NCBI GenBank assembly: GCA_029298735.1
Contig: JANSLP010000107.1
Span: 1 to 64,000, forward strand
Length of the DNA stretch: 64,000 bases
Reading direction: 5' to 3'
Origin: Ophiostoma sp. CBS 140.51
Lineage: Eukaryota; Ascomycota; Sordariomycetes; Ophiostomatales; Ophiostomataceae
The translations under genes and the position numbers were made by a program. The notes beneath the pieces were generated by a model. It did not search any database and was not told the DNA's origin. It was given only the letters and a program-made list of their open reading frames with translations. This document shows positions 31,811 through 42,059 of this stretch, in pieces (position 1 is the stretch's first letter; every line of letters starts with the position of its first letter).

Positions 31811-32768
31811 ATGTCAAACCACCACAGACCCGACTTTGTACGTTCAAGCTCTACGATGTCCTCCTCTACAATCATCTTCTGCTAACACTTCTCGTCCCAG
31901 GGCAAGATTGTCGCCGAGCGCGCCGCCATGTTGCACCAACATATCCTCGCCCTTCCCGCCGACCAGCAGGCCAGCTTCAAGGCAGACCCAAAGGCCCTGC
32001 CCGCCGCCATTGAGTCCTATGCCCGCGACAATGGCGTGCCCATGCTCTTTGGGCCGGCCAAGATGGCCCAGGCCGCCATCGCTTTGGGCGAAATGGACCC
32101 CGCGCCTCGTATCCTTGTCGAGTTTGGCGCCTACGTCGGGTACTCTGCCCTGCGGTGGGTGACTTTGCTCGAGGAGCTGAGCAAGGGCGAGGCGGTGCAC
32201 GTCTACACGTTCGAACTCGACCCGGCCAATGCCCAAATCGCCCGCGACTTTGCCAAAGCGGCAGGACGTGAGTCGCAAATCACGGTGTTTGAGGGACCGG
32301 GTGATGAGTCTCTCAACAAGCTGGTGGCCAACGGCACCCTCCCCAAAGGATCGGTCGATGCGGTGTTCATCGACCACTGGGAGCCTCGCTACAAGCCGGA
32401 CCTGCAGCTCTGTGAAAAGCTGGGCGTGTTGCGGGTGGGTTCTCTTGTGATTGCCGACAATACCGATTTCCCGGGTGCGCCCGACTATGTCGCCTACGTC
32501 AAGAACGGTGGCAGCGGCGCCGACGGTGCCGTCAAGTTTGAGACCAAGTCGTACGAGGCGGACACGTCGTCGGAGCCGCCGCGGAGACCCATTGGTGGTG
32601 GATTTGGCGGGCCGGGCGGTCCTGGCGGTGGTGGTCCCGGTGGCCCCGGTGGTGGTAACAGACCGGTAAGTCAGATCCCTTCGGAAATTAAAATCATTAT
32701 CGTGAGTTACTTGCTAACATTTCCAGAAAATCGTCGAGGTCACCAAGGTGGTGTCTCTGGGGTCGTGA
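31811..32768 (+). CDS. Catechol O-methyltransferase-like enzyme with Gly/Pro-rich insert
   Basis: Probable SAM-dependent O-methyltransferase acting on a catechol. Three exons: 31811-31837, 31901-32665 and 32727-32768, encoding 277 aa. Intron 1 is GTACGT...CCCAG with GCTAAC; intron 2 is GTAAGT...CCAG with GCTAAC. The SAM-binding motif is VEFGAYVGYSALRW (around residues 82-95). The metal/substrate motif FIDHWEPRYKPDLQL and GSLVIADNTDFPGAPDY match animal COMT closely in order and spacing. Oddity: about 25 residues of almost pure Gly/Pro (32591-32665) separate the core from the last strand (KIVEVTKVVSLGS in the third exon). The tiny 9-residue first exon is supported by perfect phase and branch point. 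No signal peptide seen. Confidence 0.88.
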
Positions 32769-33300
32769 GAGACCTTTTTGAGGTGGACGGTGGGAAGTGA
32801 CTTATTCAGCCAAGAGTGGCCGCGATTGAATATCCTGTGAATCTGATTAGGTGGATGAAAATGACCTGAAACGAAATAAATATGATAAAAAACGACATTG
32901 GGATCTCAGTAGAATATCCTGAAAGCAGTGAACTTACATCTTGAATCTGTAGAAGGCAGAGACACTGTTATTTGTCTGTCAGTGTAAATTGTCGCCACGC
33001 ATCCACAGTAGTGTGCAATTCTGCCAATTGTGGGCGCTATCTAGCAAGCTCGCACAAAGCTGCTGTCACAACTTTTGGATCGGAGCTGGCCTGTAGCCAA
33101 TTCAGCCAATGGAGCCAATGAAGATGCACACATCTCAATCTAAACGCTAATCGCGCCCAGATTAGCTTGTCCAAGTTGGGAAGCTCTCAACCCAGACCAC
33201 TTCAATCGTCTCGTGTGACGTTTGAGCTTCTTCTTTCAACATCTTTGCCATCTTCCCTCTTCTTCACACACAGTCCACTCTCCCCTCTCCCCTCCCTACC
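32769..33300. other. Intergenic
   Basis: About 0.5 kb, promoter and C/T-rich leader (33238-33300) of the SDR gene. No gene seen. Confidence 0.5.
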
Positions 33301-34047
33301 ATGCCTACATACTGCATCATCGGCACCAACCGGGGCATCGGCCTCGAGTTTGTGCGCCAGCTCGCCCAGTCGCCCGACAACACCATCATCGCCACCGTCC
33401 GGCCCTATGCCGACCGCACCGACCTCGATACTGTCGCCTCGGCCAACACTCATGTGCTGGAGTGCGACACCGCCAGCGTCCAGTCTGTCCACATTTTTTC
33501 CAACCAGGTCGCCCGCAATGTCCTGATGGGCGAGAGTGGGCCGTCCCAAACAAAGATTGACTACCTCATTGTCAACGCCGGCATCAATGGCACCCCCGCC
33601 GATCAGGACAGTCTCTCCCTCAACCCAGTCCTCCTGACAGAACAAATGGCCGTCAACGTCGTCGGCCCCGCCAAAGTCGTCGAGTTCTTGGTTGACCGCA
33701 AAGCTCTGTCGCCCGCTGCCCGCATTCTCAACATGTCCTCGGGGTTCGGCAGCTTGTCGCAAAGCGCCTCCATGGAACCCCGCATGTCCATTGGCTACTC
33801 GCTGTCAAAAGCAGCCCTCAACATGTTGACCGTGCACCAGGGCTATGATGTGCGCGCCCGGGGGAAACTCCCGCAAGCTGTCGTCATTGCTATGGACCCG
33901 GGCTGGGTCAAGACGCGCCTGGGCGGTGAGGATGCGCCCTTGGAAGCGTCCGAGTCGGTGTCGGGTATGCTGCAGGTGCTGCACGGATTGAAGGACGAGG
34001 ACAATGTCTCCTTCTTTGGCCAAGACGGCAAGCGGAAGGAGTGGTAG
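33301..34047 (+). CDS. Short-chain dehydrogenase/reductase
   Basis: Classical SDR of 248 aa in one exon, using NAD(P)H to reduce or oxidise an unidentified carbonyl or alcohol. The nucleotide-binding glycine motif is GTNRGIG (residues 8-14), followed by the structural NAG motif (LIVNAGING). The catalytic serine lies in LNMSSGFGSLS, and the catalytic YxxxK is Y166-S-L-S-K170. The post-active-site segment (AMDPGWVKTRLGG) is also canonical. The first-strand CIIGTNRGIGLEFVRQL type resembles the fungal C-factor/carbonyl-reductase-like subgroup. There is no targeting signal. Neighbouring genes do not fix the substrate. Confidence 0.93.
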   Translation: MPTYCIIGTNRGIGLEFVRQLAQSPDNTIIATVRPYADRTDLDTVASANTHVLECDTASVQSVHIFSNQVARNVLMGESGPSQTKIDYLIVNAGINGTPADQDSLSLNPVLLTEQMAVNVVGPAKVVEFLVDRKALSPAARILNMSSGFGSLSQSASMEPRMSIGYSLSKAALNMLTVHQGYDVRARGKLPQAVVIAMDPGWVKTRLGGEDAPLEASESVSGMLQVLHGLKDEDNVSFFGQDGKRKEW

Positions 34048-34547
34048 CTTTTTCTCAAAATCAAATAATAATAATGTCAGCTCTTTGTTCAAATTCCCTC
34101 GAACGGCTTGGCGTCCGCCTTCAGGCTGTCGGCACAGGACTCATTTGCCAAGCTCGTGTATGCAATTTGCTGGTGATCTTTGGCGGGATTGGGTGTCTTG
34201 TCCCGTCTTTCGTTTCTTCAGTCCGTCAACCGATGTTATTATTCCCCCTCATTCCGTGTGCCGATTAACCAGATTTGCCGTATTAAGAATCTGATTTTCA
34301 CACCCAACAATCCCACTTTCACCAGAAAACTGAGTGAGATTGAGGCAAGTAAGAACAGGGGTACCTGCATGTCAGCGGCAATACAACACAACACAACTGA
34401 ACAACAGGTTTGTCAGTGAAAATGAACCATAAAGAAATAAACGAGGGGAAACCAAAATGCAATAAATGAATGAAAGGGCAGCAAAGTCCAGTATGCCCTT
34501 GCCAACAAATGGAAACTACCACTGTCAACATCGGCAATCCATCAACA
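34048..34547. other. Intergenic
   Basis: About 0.5 kb between SDR and flavin oxidase genes. In-frame ATGs at 34470 and 34509 upstream of the chosen oxidase start belong to this stretch. Nothing else seen. Confidence 0.5.
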
Positions 34548-36615
34548 ATGGCTCTCTCAAAGCTCATAACGTTGAGCTTGCTGGCTCTTGCTGCTCCTGG
34601 CGTGTGTACCTCCAGCTTCAAGACACCTCTCGAGCTCTTTGATTTTGAGAAGCAGCTTCTCGACAAGTCTGCCGTCTCTGGAAGCCGTATCCGTTTCGTA
34701 GATAGTTACAGCAACGACATCCCTCGCCCCATTGGTGCCAATGCCACGAAACACGCCTGCAAAGCCTTCCCAGGCAATGCAGACTGGCCCAGCGACGACG
34801 TCTGGAAGAAGTTTGCTATCTCTTTGAACGGCACTCTCCTCAAGCCGGCTCCAGTGTCGTCCGTCTGCTACAACACGAGCACCTACGCCAACTATGACGC
34901 CGCCGCCTGTGCCAACACCACCCAGGGCTGGACCACCACGTTTGTCCGCATGGACCATCCCATCGAGCCCGTCTCGCCCATGTTTGAAGGCCTAACCTGT
35001 CTGCCGCCGACGCCCGGTGTTGCGAGCACCTGTACACAGGGTGGCTACCCCGTGTACGTCGTTAATGTCTCGACGGCAGCGCATGTGCAGGCCGCCGTCA
35101 ACTTTGCCCGGAACCAAAACGTGCGCTTGGTCGTCAAGAACACCGGCCATGACCTATCGGGCAAGTCGCTTGGTGCTGGCTCGCTGTCGGTGTGGACGCA
35201 TGTAAGTCGAGCCTGTACGAGGAGCAAGATGTGGCCAGAGCTGTCAGCTAACACTGATGGTAGAACCTCAAAAACATCGCCTTCACGTCCAACCTCACCA
35301 TGAAGGGCTACTCTGGTCCTGCATTCAGAGTTGGTGCTGGCGTGCAGGCTTTTGACATTCTCAAGGCAGCCGCTGACCGCAAGCACATGGTCGTGACCGG
35401 TATCTGTGATGTAAGTTTGAGCCCCTGGTGTTACATGCTTGTCCGTTGATATATCTGACCATATGTCAGTCCGTAGGTATTCCTGGAGGTTACTCACAAG
35501 GTGGCGGCCACTCACCGTTGAGCTCTTTGCATGGCATGAGCGCCGACCAAGTTCTCTCGCTGCAGGTCGTCACCGCCGATGGCGAGTTCAGGACTGCCTC
35601 GCCTACCCAGAACTCGGACCTTTTCTGGGCCATCCGTGGCGGTGGTGGCAGCACCTTTGGCGTCGTCACCTCTATGATTATCAAGGCGTACCCAGACGCG
35701 ACAACCTCTGTGGCCACGTTTGATTGGGGCGTCCGGGAAAGCAACATCAGTCTCGAGACCTACTGGCAGGGTACCGCCAGCTACTTTGCCCACTTTGACA
35801 ACTTCACCAAGAATGGTCTTTCGGGCCAGTTCTTCCTCTACCCCCAAGAAAGCCTCCCTCAAACTGCTGACCCAGACGCCAAGCCACGCACATCAGTGGC
35901 GCCCATGTTTGGCGTCGGCAAGACCTTGGCCGAGTTCAAGCAGCTCCTCCAGCCCTGGATCGACGAGATGGCCACCCTTGGTATCCAGATGAACACCACC
36001 TGGGCCGAGTTTCCCTCCTTCTACCCGGCCTACTACAGCCAGTTGCCGCCCTCATCGCTCGGCGTCATGCCGTACAACATGACATACGGCTCGCGCCTGA
36101 TCCCCCGTGCTGCCTTTGACCGTACTGGTGCCGGATTCAATGCCACCATGGCCGCCTTCCGTGCCCTCGCTGAACAGAACCACATGTTTAACGGCTTTTT
36201 GTTGGCACCCACGCTCGATACGGGCAAGCCAGTCGGTCCAGATGGCAACGCCGTGCTGCCCGCCTGGCGCGATGCTCTCAGCCACACAATCGTCTTTGCC
36301 CTCTGGCCCGAGGACTACAGTCCGGCCCAGCAAATGGCCTTTCGGCGCGACTTTGCCACGGGCAGCAAGGGTATGAAGCTGTTGCGGGATGCGACGCCGG
36401 GGTCGGGCAGTTACATGAGCGAGTCAGACCGGCTGGAACCCAACTTCCAAGAGGCCTTTTTCGGAAGCAACTATGCGCGCCTGCTCGCCGTTAAAAACAA
36501 GTACGATCCGGAAGGTGTATTCTTTGCGTCGACGGGTGTTGGGTCCGAGTTTTGGAAGGTGCATAGTGTCGATGACCTGCCAACGGAGAATGGGCAGCTG
36601 TGTCGGGTGCAGTGA
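34548..36615 (+). CDS. Secreted FAD-linked oxidoreductase (VAO/berberine bridge enzyme type)
   Basis: Extracellular flavin oxidase, substrate unknown (oligosaccharides or small phenolics/alkaloids in related enzymes). Three exons: 34548-35201, 35264-35410 and 35470-36615 (introns of 62 and 59 bp, GTAAGT donors), encoding 648 aa. The chosen ATG starts a signal peptide (MALSKLITLSLLALAAPGVC); two in-frame ATGs upstream would hide it. The PP-loop/FAD domain has VRLVVKNTGHDLSGKSLGAG with His201 and GICDSVGIPGGYSQGGGHS with Cys266, the positions used for bicovalent FAD in GOOX-like enzymes (inference). The segment FWAIRGGGGSTFGVVTSMIIKAYP follows. The C-terminal BBE motif is NYARLLAVKNKYDPEGVFF. 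Many N-x-S/T sites fit secretion. Confidence 0.92.
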
Positions 36616-37243
36616 GGGAAGGGAGTTGGTCGAAGATAGGATTGGAAGAAATGGAAGAAGAAAAAAGAATGTAGAAACGAATAGAAAAGAAGAAGAAAAT
36701 TCTGCTCTTGCTCCAGAATAAGTCCAGCTATAAAAAGGGAAGGTGCAGGCCGTAGGTGAGGCAGGAGCGACAACTGCTCTTTCCATGAAAACAGCATCAC
36801 GGCCAGAAGGGCAGGCTCAACCCAGTGCAGAGTGTTCGTGACTTCGATAATAGGAAAGAGCAACCACCATCAAGAAAGTTGAGCGGCGTTTACCCCTTTT
36901 CCCAGGACCATCACAGGGAAAGTGCTGCCGAACCATACAGTCGTCGTCCTGTCACTGCCTCGTCGCCCATTTATATCCATCGTATCTCGTGCCCTCTTGC
37001 CTTTTTGGTTTGTTTACGTCCGCTCTAACTTTACCATTTTCTTCTTCTCCTCGATCTCAAAATTTCTGTCCTTTCTTTTCCTTCCTACATCTTCTCGTCA
37101 TCCATCCTCCTACAGCCCATTCTTCTCTTAGGACCCCATCCTTATCCTAGAGCTTATATAGACTTCATCTCTCTCATTTTCTTCTTGCTTTCTTTCCCCC
37201 TCTTGTTCTCTCTTTCAGTCTTCTGTTCTTTCGCTTTCCCTCT
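36616..37243. other. Intergenic, pyrimidine-rich promoter
   Basis: About 0.6 kb. The A-rich 3' flank of the oxidase is followed by a C/T-rich stretch (about 37020-37240) upstream of the PAP2 gene. No gene seen. Confidence 0.5.
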
Positions 37244-38692
37244 ATGAGCTCAGACCAAGTTTCCCAATCCCTAAGCACCTCCTACTTGTCCTCGAGGTTC
37301 AACATCTCCGTCTCTTTCAACTTTCCCATGCCAGGCCAGAAGGCCGAGGCAGACGTCAAGATACCCACGGCCAAGATGACTCCGCCCAACGACGAGCCTG
37401 GCATGCTGCTGACCGAGTCAGAGCTCAAGATGGTGCCCCAAGCAAGGTCGGCTACAATCCACGCGGAGGGTGAGCCCATCGAAAGACCTCTTCCACCACG
37501 CGCACCATCAATGTTCAGCCGCCTGATTGCAGCCGTGCAAATTGTAATCATTCGCATCATGGCCTGTCGGTTGTGCTGCTGTTGCCATCACTGCTGCTAT
37601 GTGGTTCACCGCTTCCTGTGCTGCCACTGGTGCTGTTGCTGCTGTCTTCTGAGACGCCTCTTCCCGTTCGTCATGGAGTTTACCGTCTTTGCAGTCAAAT
37701 GGATACGCTACTCCTAGGTGGACATTGTGACGATTCTAACAACTACGACAACAGCTGGCATTGTAAGTTCATCCCCCTCCTTCTGGCCTTGACTCTGATT
37801 GTTTCCCTATTATTTGCTTCATTTCCTTACCAATAACTCTCCCTTGCAGCCGTCCGATGCTAATAAGTAGCTCTTCCAGCTATACCTCTCCAAGCCCCCG
37901 GCATCGCGTTCGTTTGCCGTCTACAACCAGAACAATGACGTTGTCTACCCGCAGTTTGCCTTCCCCCTGCGTGACGAGATCATTCCATCGTGGCTAGCCA
38001 TTTTCCTCGGCCCCTTTGTGCCCGTGGTTATCCTTCTACTCTTCCAAGTCTACGTTCGCTCGTTCTGGGACGCTAACAATGCCATCTTCGGTGTGCTCTA
38101 CTCCCTCAGCAACTCGGTCGTCTTCCAGGTTATCATCAAGTGGCTCATTGGCGGTCTCCGTCCCCATTTTCTGGACGTGTGCAAGCCGGACCTGTCGCTC
38201 GCAAAGACTCTGCCCAAGCACAAGTCGGCCTACATTGCGTCTGGTTTCAGCAACATGTACTACACCCGTGAGATCTGCACTGGTGACCCACGTCAAATCA
38301 ACGATGCTCTCTCCAGCTTCCCCTCCGGCCACACCACTGCAGCATTTGCTGGATTTGTTTTCCTCAGCCTGTACCTGAACGGCAAGCTCAAGATTTTCTC
38401 GCACCAGCACACCCAGCTGTGGAAGATGCACCTGTTCTTTGCGCCGATCCTCGTGGCCACACTCATCGGCGGTGCCCTGACCATTGATGCTTTCCACAAC
38501 TGGTACGACATCCTGGCTGGTGCGATCATTGGCACAACAATGGCCTTCAGCGCCTACCGCATGACCTACGCGGCCGTCTTTGACCCCCGGTACAATCACA
38601 TTCCTCTGCATCGCAACAAGCCTTTTGACTACGATGCCATTCGTCCCTCCAGCGACAATGGCTTCACGCACCTGGACCACAGCAGACTGTAA
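37244..38692 (+). CDS. PAP2-family lipid phosphate phosphatase (DPP1-like)
   Basis: Integral membrane phosphatase for diacylglycerol pyrophosphate, phosphatidate or related lipids. Provisional model: exons 37244-37543, 37718-37762 and 37880-38692, 385 aa. The last exon is secure and holds motif C1 K202-WLIGGL-R209-P210, C2 FPSGH (His266) and C3 with nucleophile His321 and Asp325 in IDAFHNWYDILAG, between about six hydrophobic segments. Intron 2 (GTAAGT, GCTAAT branch, CCAG) is convincing. Intron 1 is uncertain: the frame stays open through a Cys-rich stretch to a TAG at 37715-37717, which I use as the acceptor end (donor GTAATC, no clear branch). C3 lacks the usual Ser-Arg start (Ala-Leu here). 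Start codon uncertain (alternative ATG at 37328). Confidence 0.8.
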
Positions 38693-38841
38693 ATGTGTCT
38701 GATGGTATTGGACATTGGGACGAACTGGTCTGAACTTTGCGGCTCGACTGTGTATACTACAAGCTTTTCGTTGCTCTTGTCTTCTCATCCCTGTTACCAT
38801 AGACCGTCTCCTCCTTTCAAAATATGTCTGTCCGACTCTGT

Positions 38842-39913
38842 TTACGAAAGAGCCTGGACAATGGAGTTGTACGCCGCCTTAGGAGCGTAGCTAGAGTCGA
38901 AAAGTAGGGGGTTGCCCGAGGGTCTCCACGAGTCCTGAGAGTTCAGTTAGCATAGGCACAGCTTGAGAATTAAAGAATAAAAGTTTGAACAAGACATAAA
39001 GAGCAGAAAATAAACGTACAGGGTCGCGAACGCCCCAGACAGTGATACCGACGCAAGCAGGCTCAGCAACACAGCCCTTGGCGATGGTGGCGTAGTCGGC
39101 AGCATTGTTGCCCTGGATATCAAGCTCAGTAACGGCAACCTCCTTGACACCGGCACCAGCCAGGGCCTTGATGGCAGCAGCCAGGTTGCTTCCACCGCCA
39201 GCGTTGATGTGGCCCTGGGAGCCAATGCCGTCAATGGGGATGCCAGCAGCAAGCCACTTCTTGACGTGGGCGACCATGCCGTTTGTCAGCTTAGCGGCAG
39301 TCGGGCTGTCGAGGTTGTAGTCGTTAATGTACAGCTTGGCATCCGGGTCAGCAGCATGGGCCGCCTCAAAGGCGATCTTGACAAAGTCCTCGCCAAGCAC
39401 CTGCGAGAAGACCGAGTTGCGCAGCGAGCCGTCCTCGTTGAAGATCTCGTTGCACACATCGTAGCCCCGAATCTTGCCCTTGTATCGCGTCATAATCGTC
39501 GTGATATGGTTTTGGATCGCCTCCGTCAGCTTCGCCTTGTCCCGGATCTGGCTTACCCAGCCGGCCAGCTGCGAGTGCCACACAAAGGTATGGCCACGGA
39601 TCGTCTTGTTGTGCGTCGTCGCCCAATCCACAAGGTAGTCCGCCTGCGTCATGGTGAAGGTGCCCTGTGTGTTCTCCGTGCTCTGCCACTTCATGCTGTT
39701 CTCGGGAGTCAGCTGACCAAAGTTGGCCTCAATAATCGCCGCGTTCTTGCCCGTTGTCAGCCGGCCCTGGTCACTACACGTGCCAAAGTACAACTTGCCC
39801 TTGGCTTTCATGAGGGCATCAATGCTCTGAGTGGCCTGGCGAGGAGAAACCTCGGGGGCAGGGGCCGCAACAGCCGCCAGCGGCGCCAGCAAAAGAAGGA
39901 GAGTAGACTTCAT
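38842..39913 (-). CDS. Secreted GH10 endo-1,4-beta-xylanase
   Basis: Cuts the xylan backbone outside the cell. Two exons: 39913-39020 and 38934-38842, with an 85-bp intron (GTACGT...CTCAG), encoding 328 aa, a single catalytic domain without a carbohydrate-binding module. The signal peptide is MKSTLLLLLAPLAAVAA. The GH10 barrel carries NSMKWQSTE, RGHTFVWHSQL, acid/base Glu156 in YDVCNEIFNEDG, INDYNLD, and nucleophile Glu263 in VAVTELDIQ. Splicing after GVWGVRDP restores the family-typical DSW...PLLFDSSYAPKAAYNSIV tail. It is convergent with the PAP2 gene (stops about 150 bases apart). A GGCTAAA element about 230 bases upstream fits XlnR/Xyr1 induction. Confidence 0.95.
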
Positions 39914-40140
39914 GGTGGTGGTGGTGGTGGCAAGATGAAGGGGTTGACGAGAATGAAGATGACGAAAAACAGAGAGACAGAGATAGCCTGACTCGAATCC
40001 AGGAACCAGGAGAAGGGGCTGGTTTTATGTTTCCTCAAGCAAGAATCTCTTCGTCAGGTCCCATGGACACCTCGTAACCTATCCGCTCTCATTTTCTGTA
40101 GGTCGTATAGATACTGTGTGTGTTTTTTGGTCTCCTATTT

Positions 40141-40147
40141 GGCTAAA
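40141..40147 (+). promoter_or_regulatory. XlnR/Xyr1 consensus GGCTAAA
   Basis: Exact match to the xylanolytic activator consensus GGCTAA(A), 228 bases upstream of the GH10 xylanase start codon. A seven-base match occurs often by chance; position upstream of a xylanase raises its value. Confidence 0.5.
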
Positions 40148-40428
40148 GCAAATACACCGGCCGTGCTCCCATATTCCAATGGCTGGGCACTTCACACAAT
40201 GTTTACGTGTTTTGGTCTTTAACATCCAGTGTCCCGGCAGGCCGCACATATTCACCAACGCCAAGAAACTCACGATATTTTCATTCTGTTGTATTGAGGG
40301 GCACACACCATAGATTCCATGTGGCCTTGTCTTTGATTTATTCTATCCTTTCGAAATGTGGAGTAGCGAGAGCGACAGTATCCTTCCTCCGCGTTTTCCA
40401 CTTCCCGATGTGGCCGCAATATGGGGAA

Positions 40429-40434
40429 TTAGCC
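40429..40434 (-). promoter_or_regulatory. Second GGCTAA core (reverse orientation)
   Basis: TTAGCC on the + strand, i.e. GGCTAA reading toward the GH10 gene, about 515 bases upstream of its start. Only the six-base core matches. Confidence 0.3.
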
Positions 40435-41147
40435 GCAGGACCTGAACAGAGGTCCAATATACGACAGCAATACTCGGGTAAAGGAGATCTTCTTGGGCAC
40501 CAAAGAACTCACTAATAAAATGTGGGGTTATGTCAATCAGTAACAAATACCAGATGGCATATGAAGAGAAATGGGGAAAAGAAGGGTAAGGTACGCAGTC
40601 GCCGTCGGCTCTCAATTCCGGGACTTAAGATCCATCCAATATGGCGTCTATCGCCGCCGCGGGATGTCAATGTGCCTCTCAGCATTTAAACATTGACTCC
40701 TGCTGTCATTGAGCATATATTAAACAAGTTCGGACGGCTTGAGGCCATTGGATGGTGTCTTACCCAAGGACAGCTGACGAGAGCGATATTGCTCCCAAGA
40801 AATATAAACAAAAAGGGTTCCTGGGGCGAAACAGCGAGCGGCTGCAAAAGTCTATCCCGTGTTCGTTGGGCTTCTTTTGACCCTTCTTGCGGACCGTGTG
40901 GTTCCTGCCTTGTTTTCTTCACACGTTGTTCAAATAAATGTTCCGTCAATTAGATTTGAGAAGAATTTATGAATAATAAAATACCAAGCTTTTGACATTT
41001 AAAAGAAAATTTTAAAAAAGAAAAAGAAAAAAGAGTCTACGAAAAGAATAATATCAATGAATGTAGTCAACACGCATGATAGATTTGATTTATTGCTTTT
41101 AGATACTTTTGTTAGGACCTACGGCCAAATGCTACAACATCATATGA

Positions 41148-42059
41148 TTACCGCTCCTTGGTGATCATGGCACTGGCACCGGCTCCCTTGCCCTTGACCA
41201 GCACACCCGCCTTTTGCAGGATGCTGATGCAGTTCTCAATCGTCGACAGGCTCACGCCGCTCGTGTTTGCGGGGAAGCGCACAGTCTTGAGCCACTCCCG
41301 CGCGTCCTCCTCCGAGTAGTCCAGCTCCGTGCTAATATACTTGACCGACTCCTCCGGGTTGGCATTAAAGTGCGCAATGCCCTGGTCCAGCTTGGCAAAT
41401 AGGTCCTTCAGCTGTTCCTGCTTCTCGGGAGAGCCCACAACGGCCGTCGACGCCACAATCTTCCAGCTGCTCCAGGGTGTGTAGATCTCGCCCACGCGCT
41501 TGATTTCCTGGTTGTCGTAGTACCGCTTGGATGTGAAGTGCTCCCACATGAAGAAGTCGGCGGCGCCTGAGTTGACGGCCTTGCGCAGGTTCTCAAACGT
41601 GTTCAAGATGACCGTCTCGGAAAAGGGCTTGTTGTCCGCCGGATCGGCTGCTGTCAGCCACCCCTGCTGGTCCGCCAGCACAAAGCCCATGACGAAACTG
41701 CCCGAGCCGATGCGCGACACGCCAATCTTGCCGCCTTTGAGGTCGGCGACCGACTGGATGTCGGTGCGGTCAAAACCGCTCGAAATGGCCCAGCACAGCG
41801 GCGTCTCGACGTAGGTGCCGACAATCTGGTAGCCGCCCTGGCCGGGTTCCTCCTTGCCGAGACCGGCAACCCAGCCCTCGGTCAGGCCAATGCCAACGTC
41901 AATGTCGCCCGCGCGCAGGGCCGTAATCATGTGGCCGGTACCGGAGGGGTAGGGCACGACGACGGCATCGAGGCCAAAGTGTGTCTTTGCATAGTGGATG
42001 GGGGTTGAGAAGTGCTCGGGCACGTAGCCGACGCGGAGCGGGGTCGTCGAGGAAGTCAT
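41148..42059 (-). CDS. Free-standing periplasmic-binding-protein-like (type II) protein
   Basis: Single exon, 303 aa from the ATG ending at 42059 (MTSSTTPLRVGYVPEH); an in-frame start at 42101 is less likely. The sequence has the layout of substrate-binding proteins of the nitrate/sulfonate/thiamine-precursor group: RVGYVPEHFSTPIHYAK at the start, ALRAGDIDVGIGLTEGWVAG, DLKGGKIGVSRIGSGSFVMG and NTFENLRKAVNSGAADFFMWEHFTSK. It resembles the Candida Ca3427-type eukaryotic family (recalled, not searched). There is no signal peptide, no ABC partner next to it and no membrane helix, so in this fungus it probably works in the cytosol as a ligand-binding or enzymatic protein. Ligand unknown; eukaryotic copies may derive from bacteria. 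Confidence 0.85.
   Translation of the reverse strand: MTSSTTPLRVGYVPEHFSTPIHYAKTHFGLDAVVVPYPSGTGHMITALRAGDIDVGIGLTEGWVAGLGKEEPGQGGYQIVGTYVETPLCWAISSGFDRTDIQSVADLKGGKIGVSRIGSGSFVMGFVLADQQGWLTAADPADNKPFSETVILNTFENLRKAVNSGAADFFMWEHFTSKRYYDNQEIKRVGEIYTPWSSWKIVASTAVVGSPEKQEQLKDLFAKLDQGIAHFNANPEESVKYISTELDYSEEDAREWLKTVRFPANTSGVSLSTIENCISILQKAGVLVKGKGAGASAMITKER

Larger units (their letters stand above)
39914..41147. other. Intergenic, xylanase promoter
   Basis: About 1.2 kb between the GH10 start and the 3' end of the next minus-strand gene. Contains the two GGCTAA elements listed separately; the last about 150 bases are A/T-rich (40960-41110). No gene seen. Confidence 0.5.
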
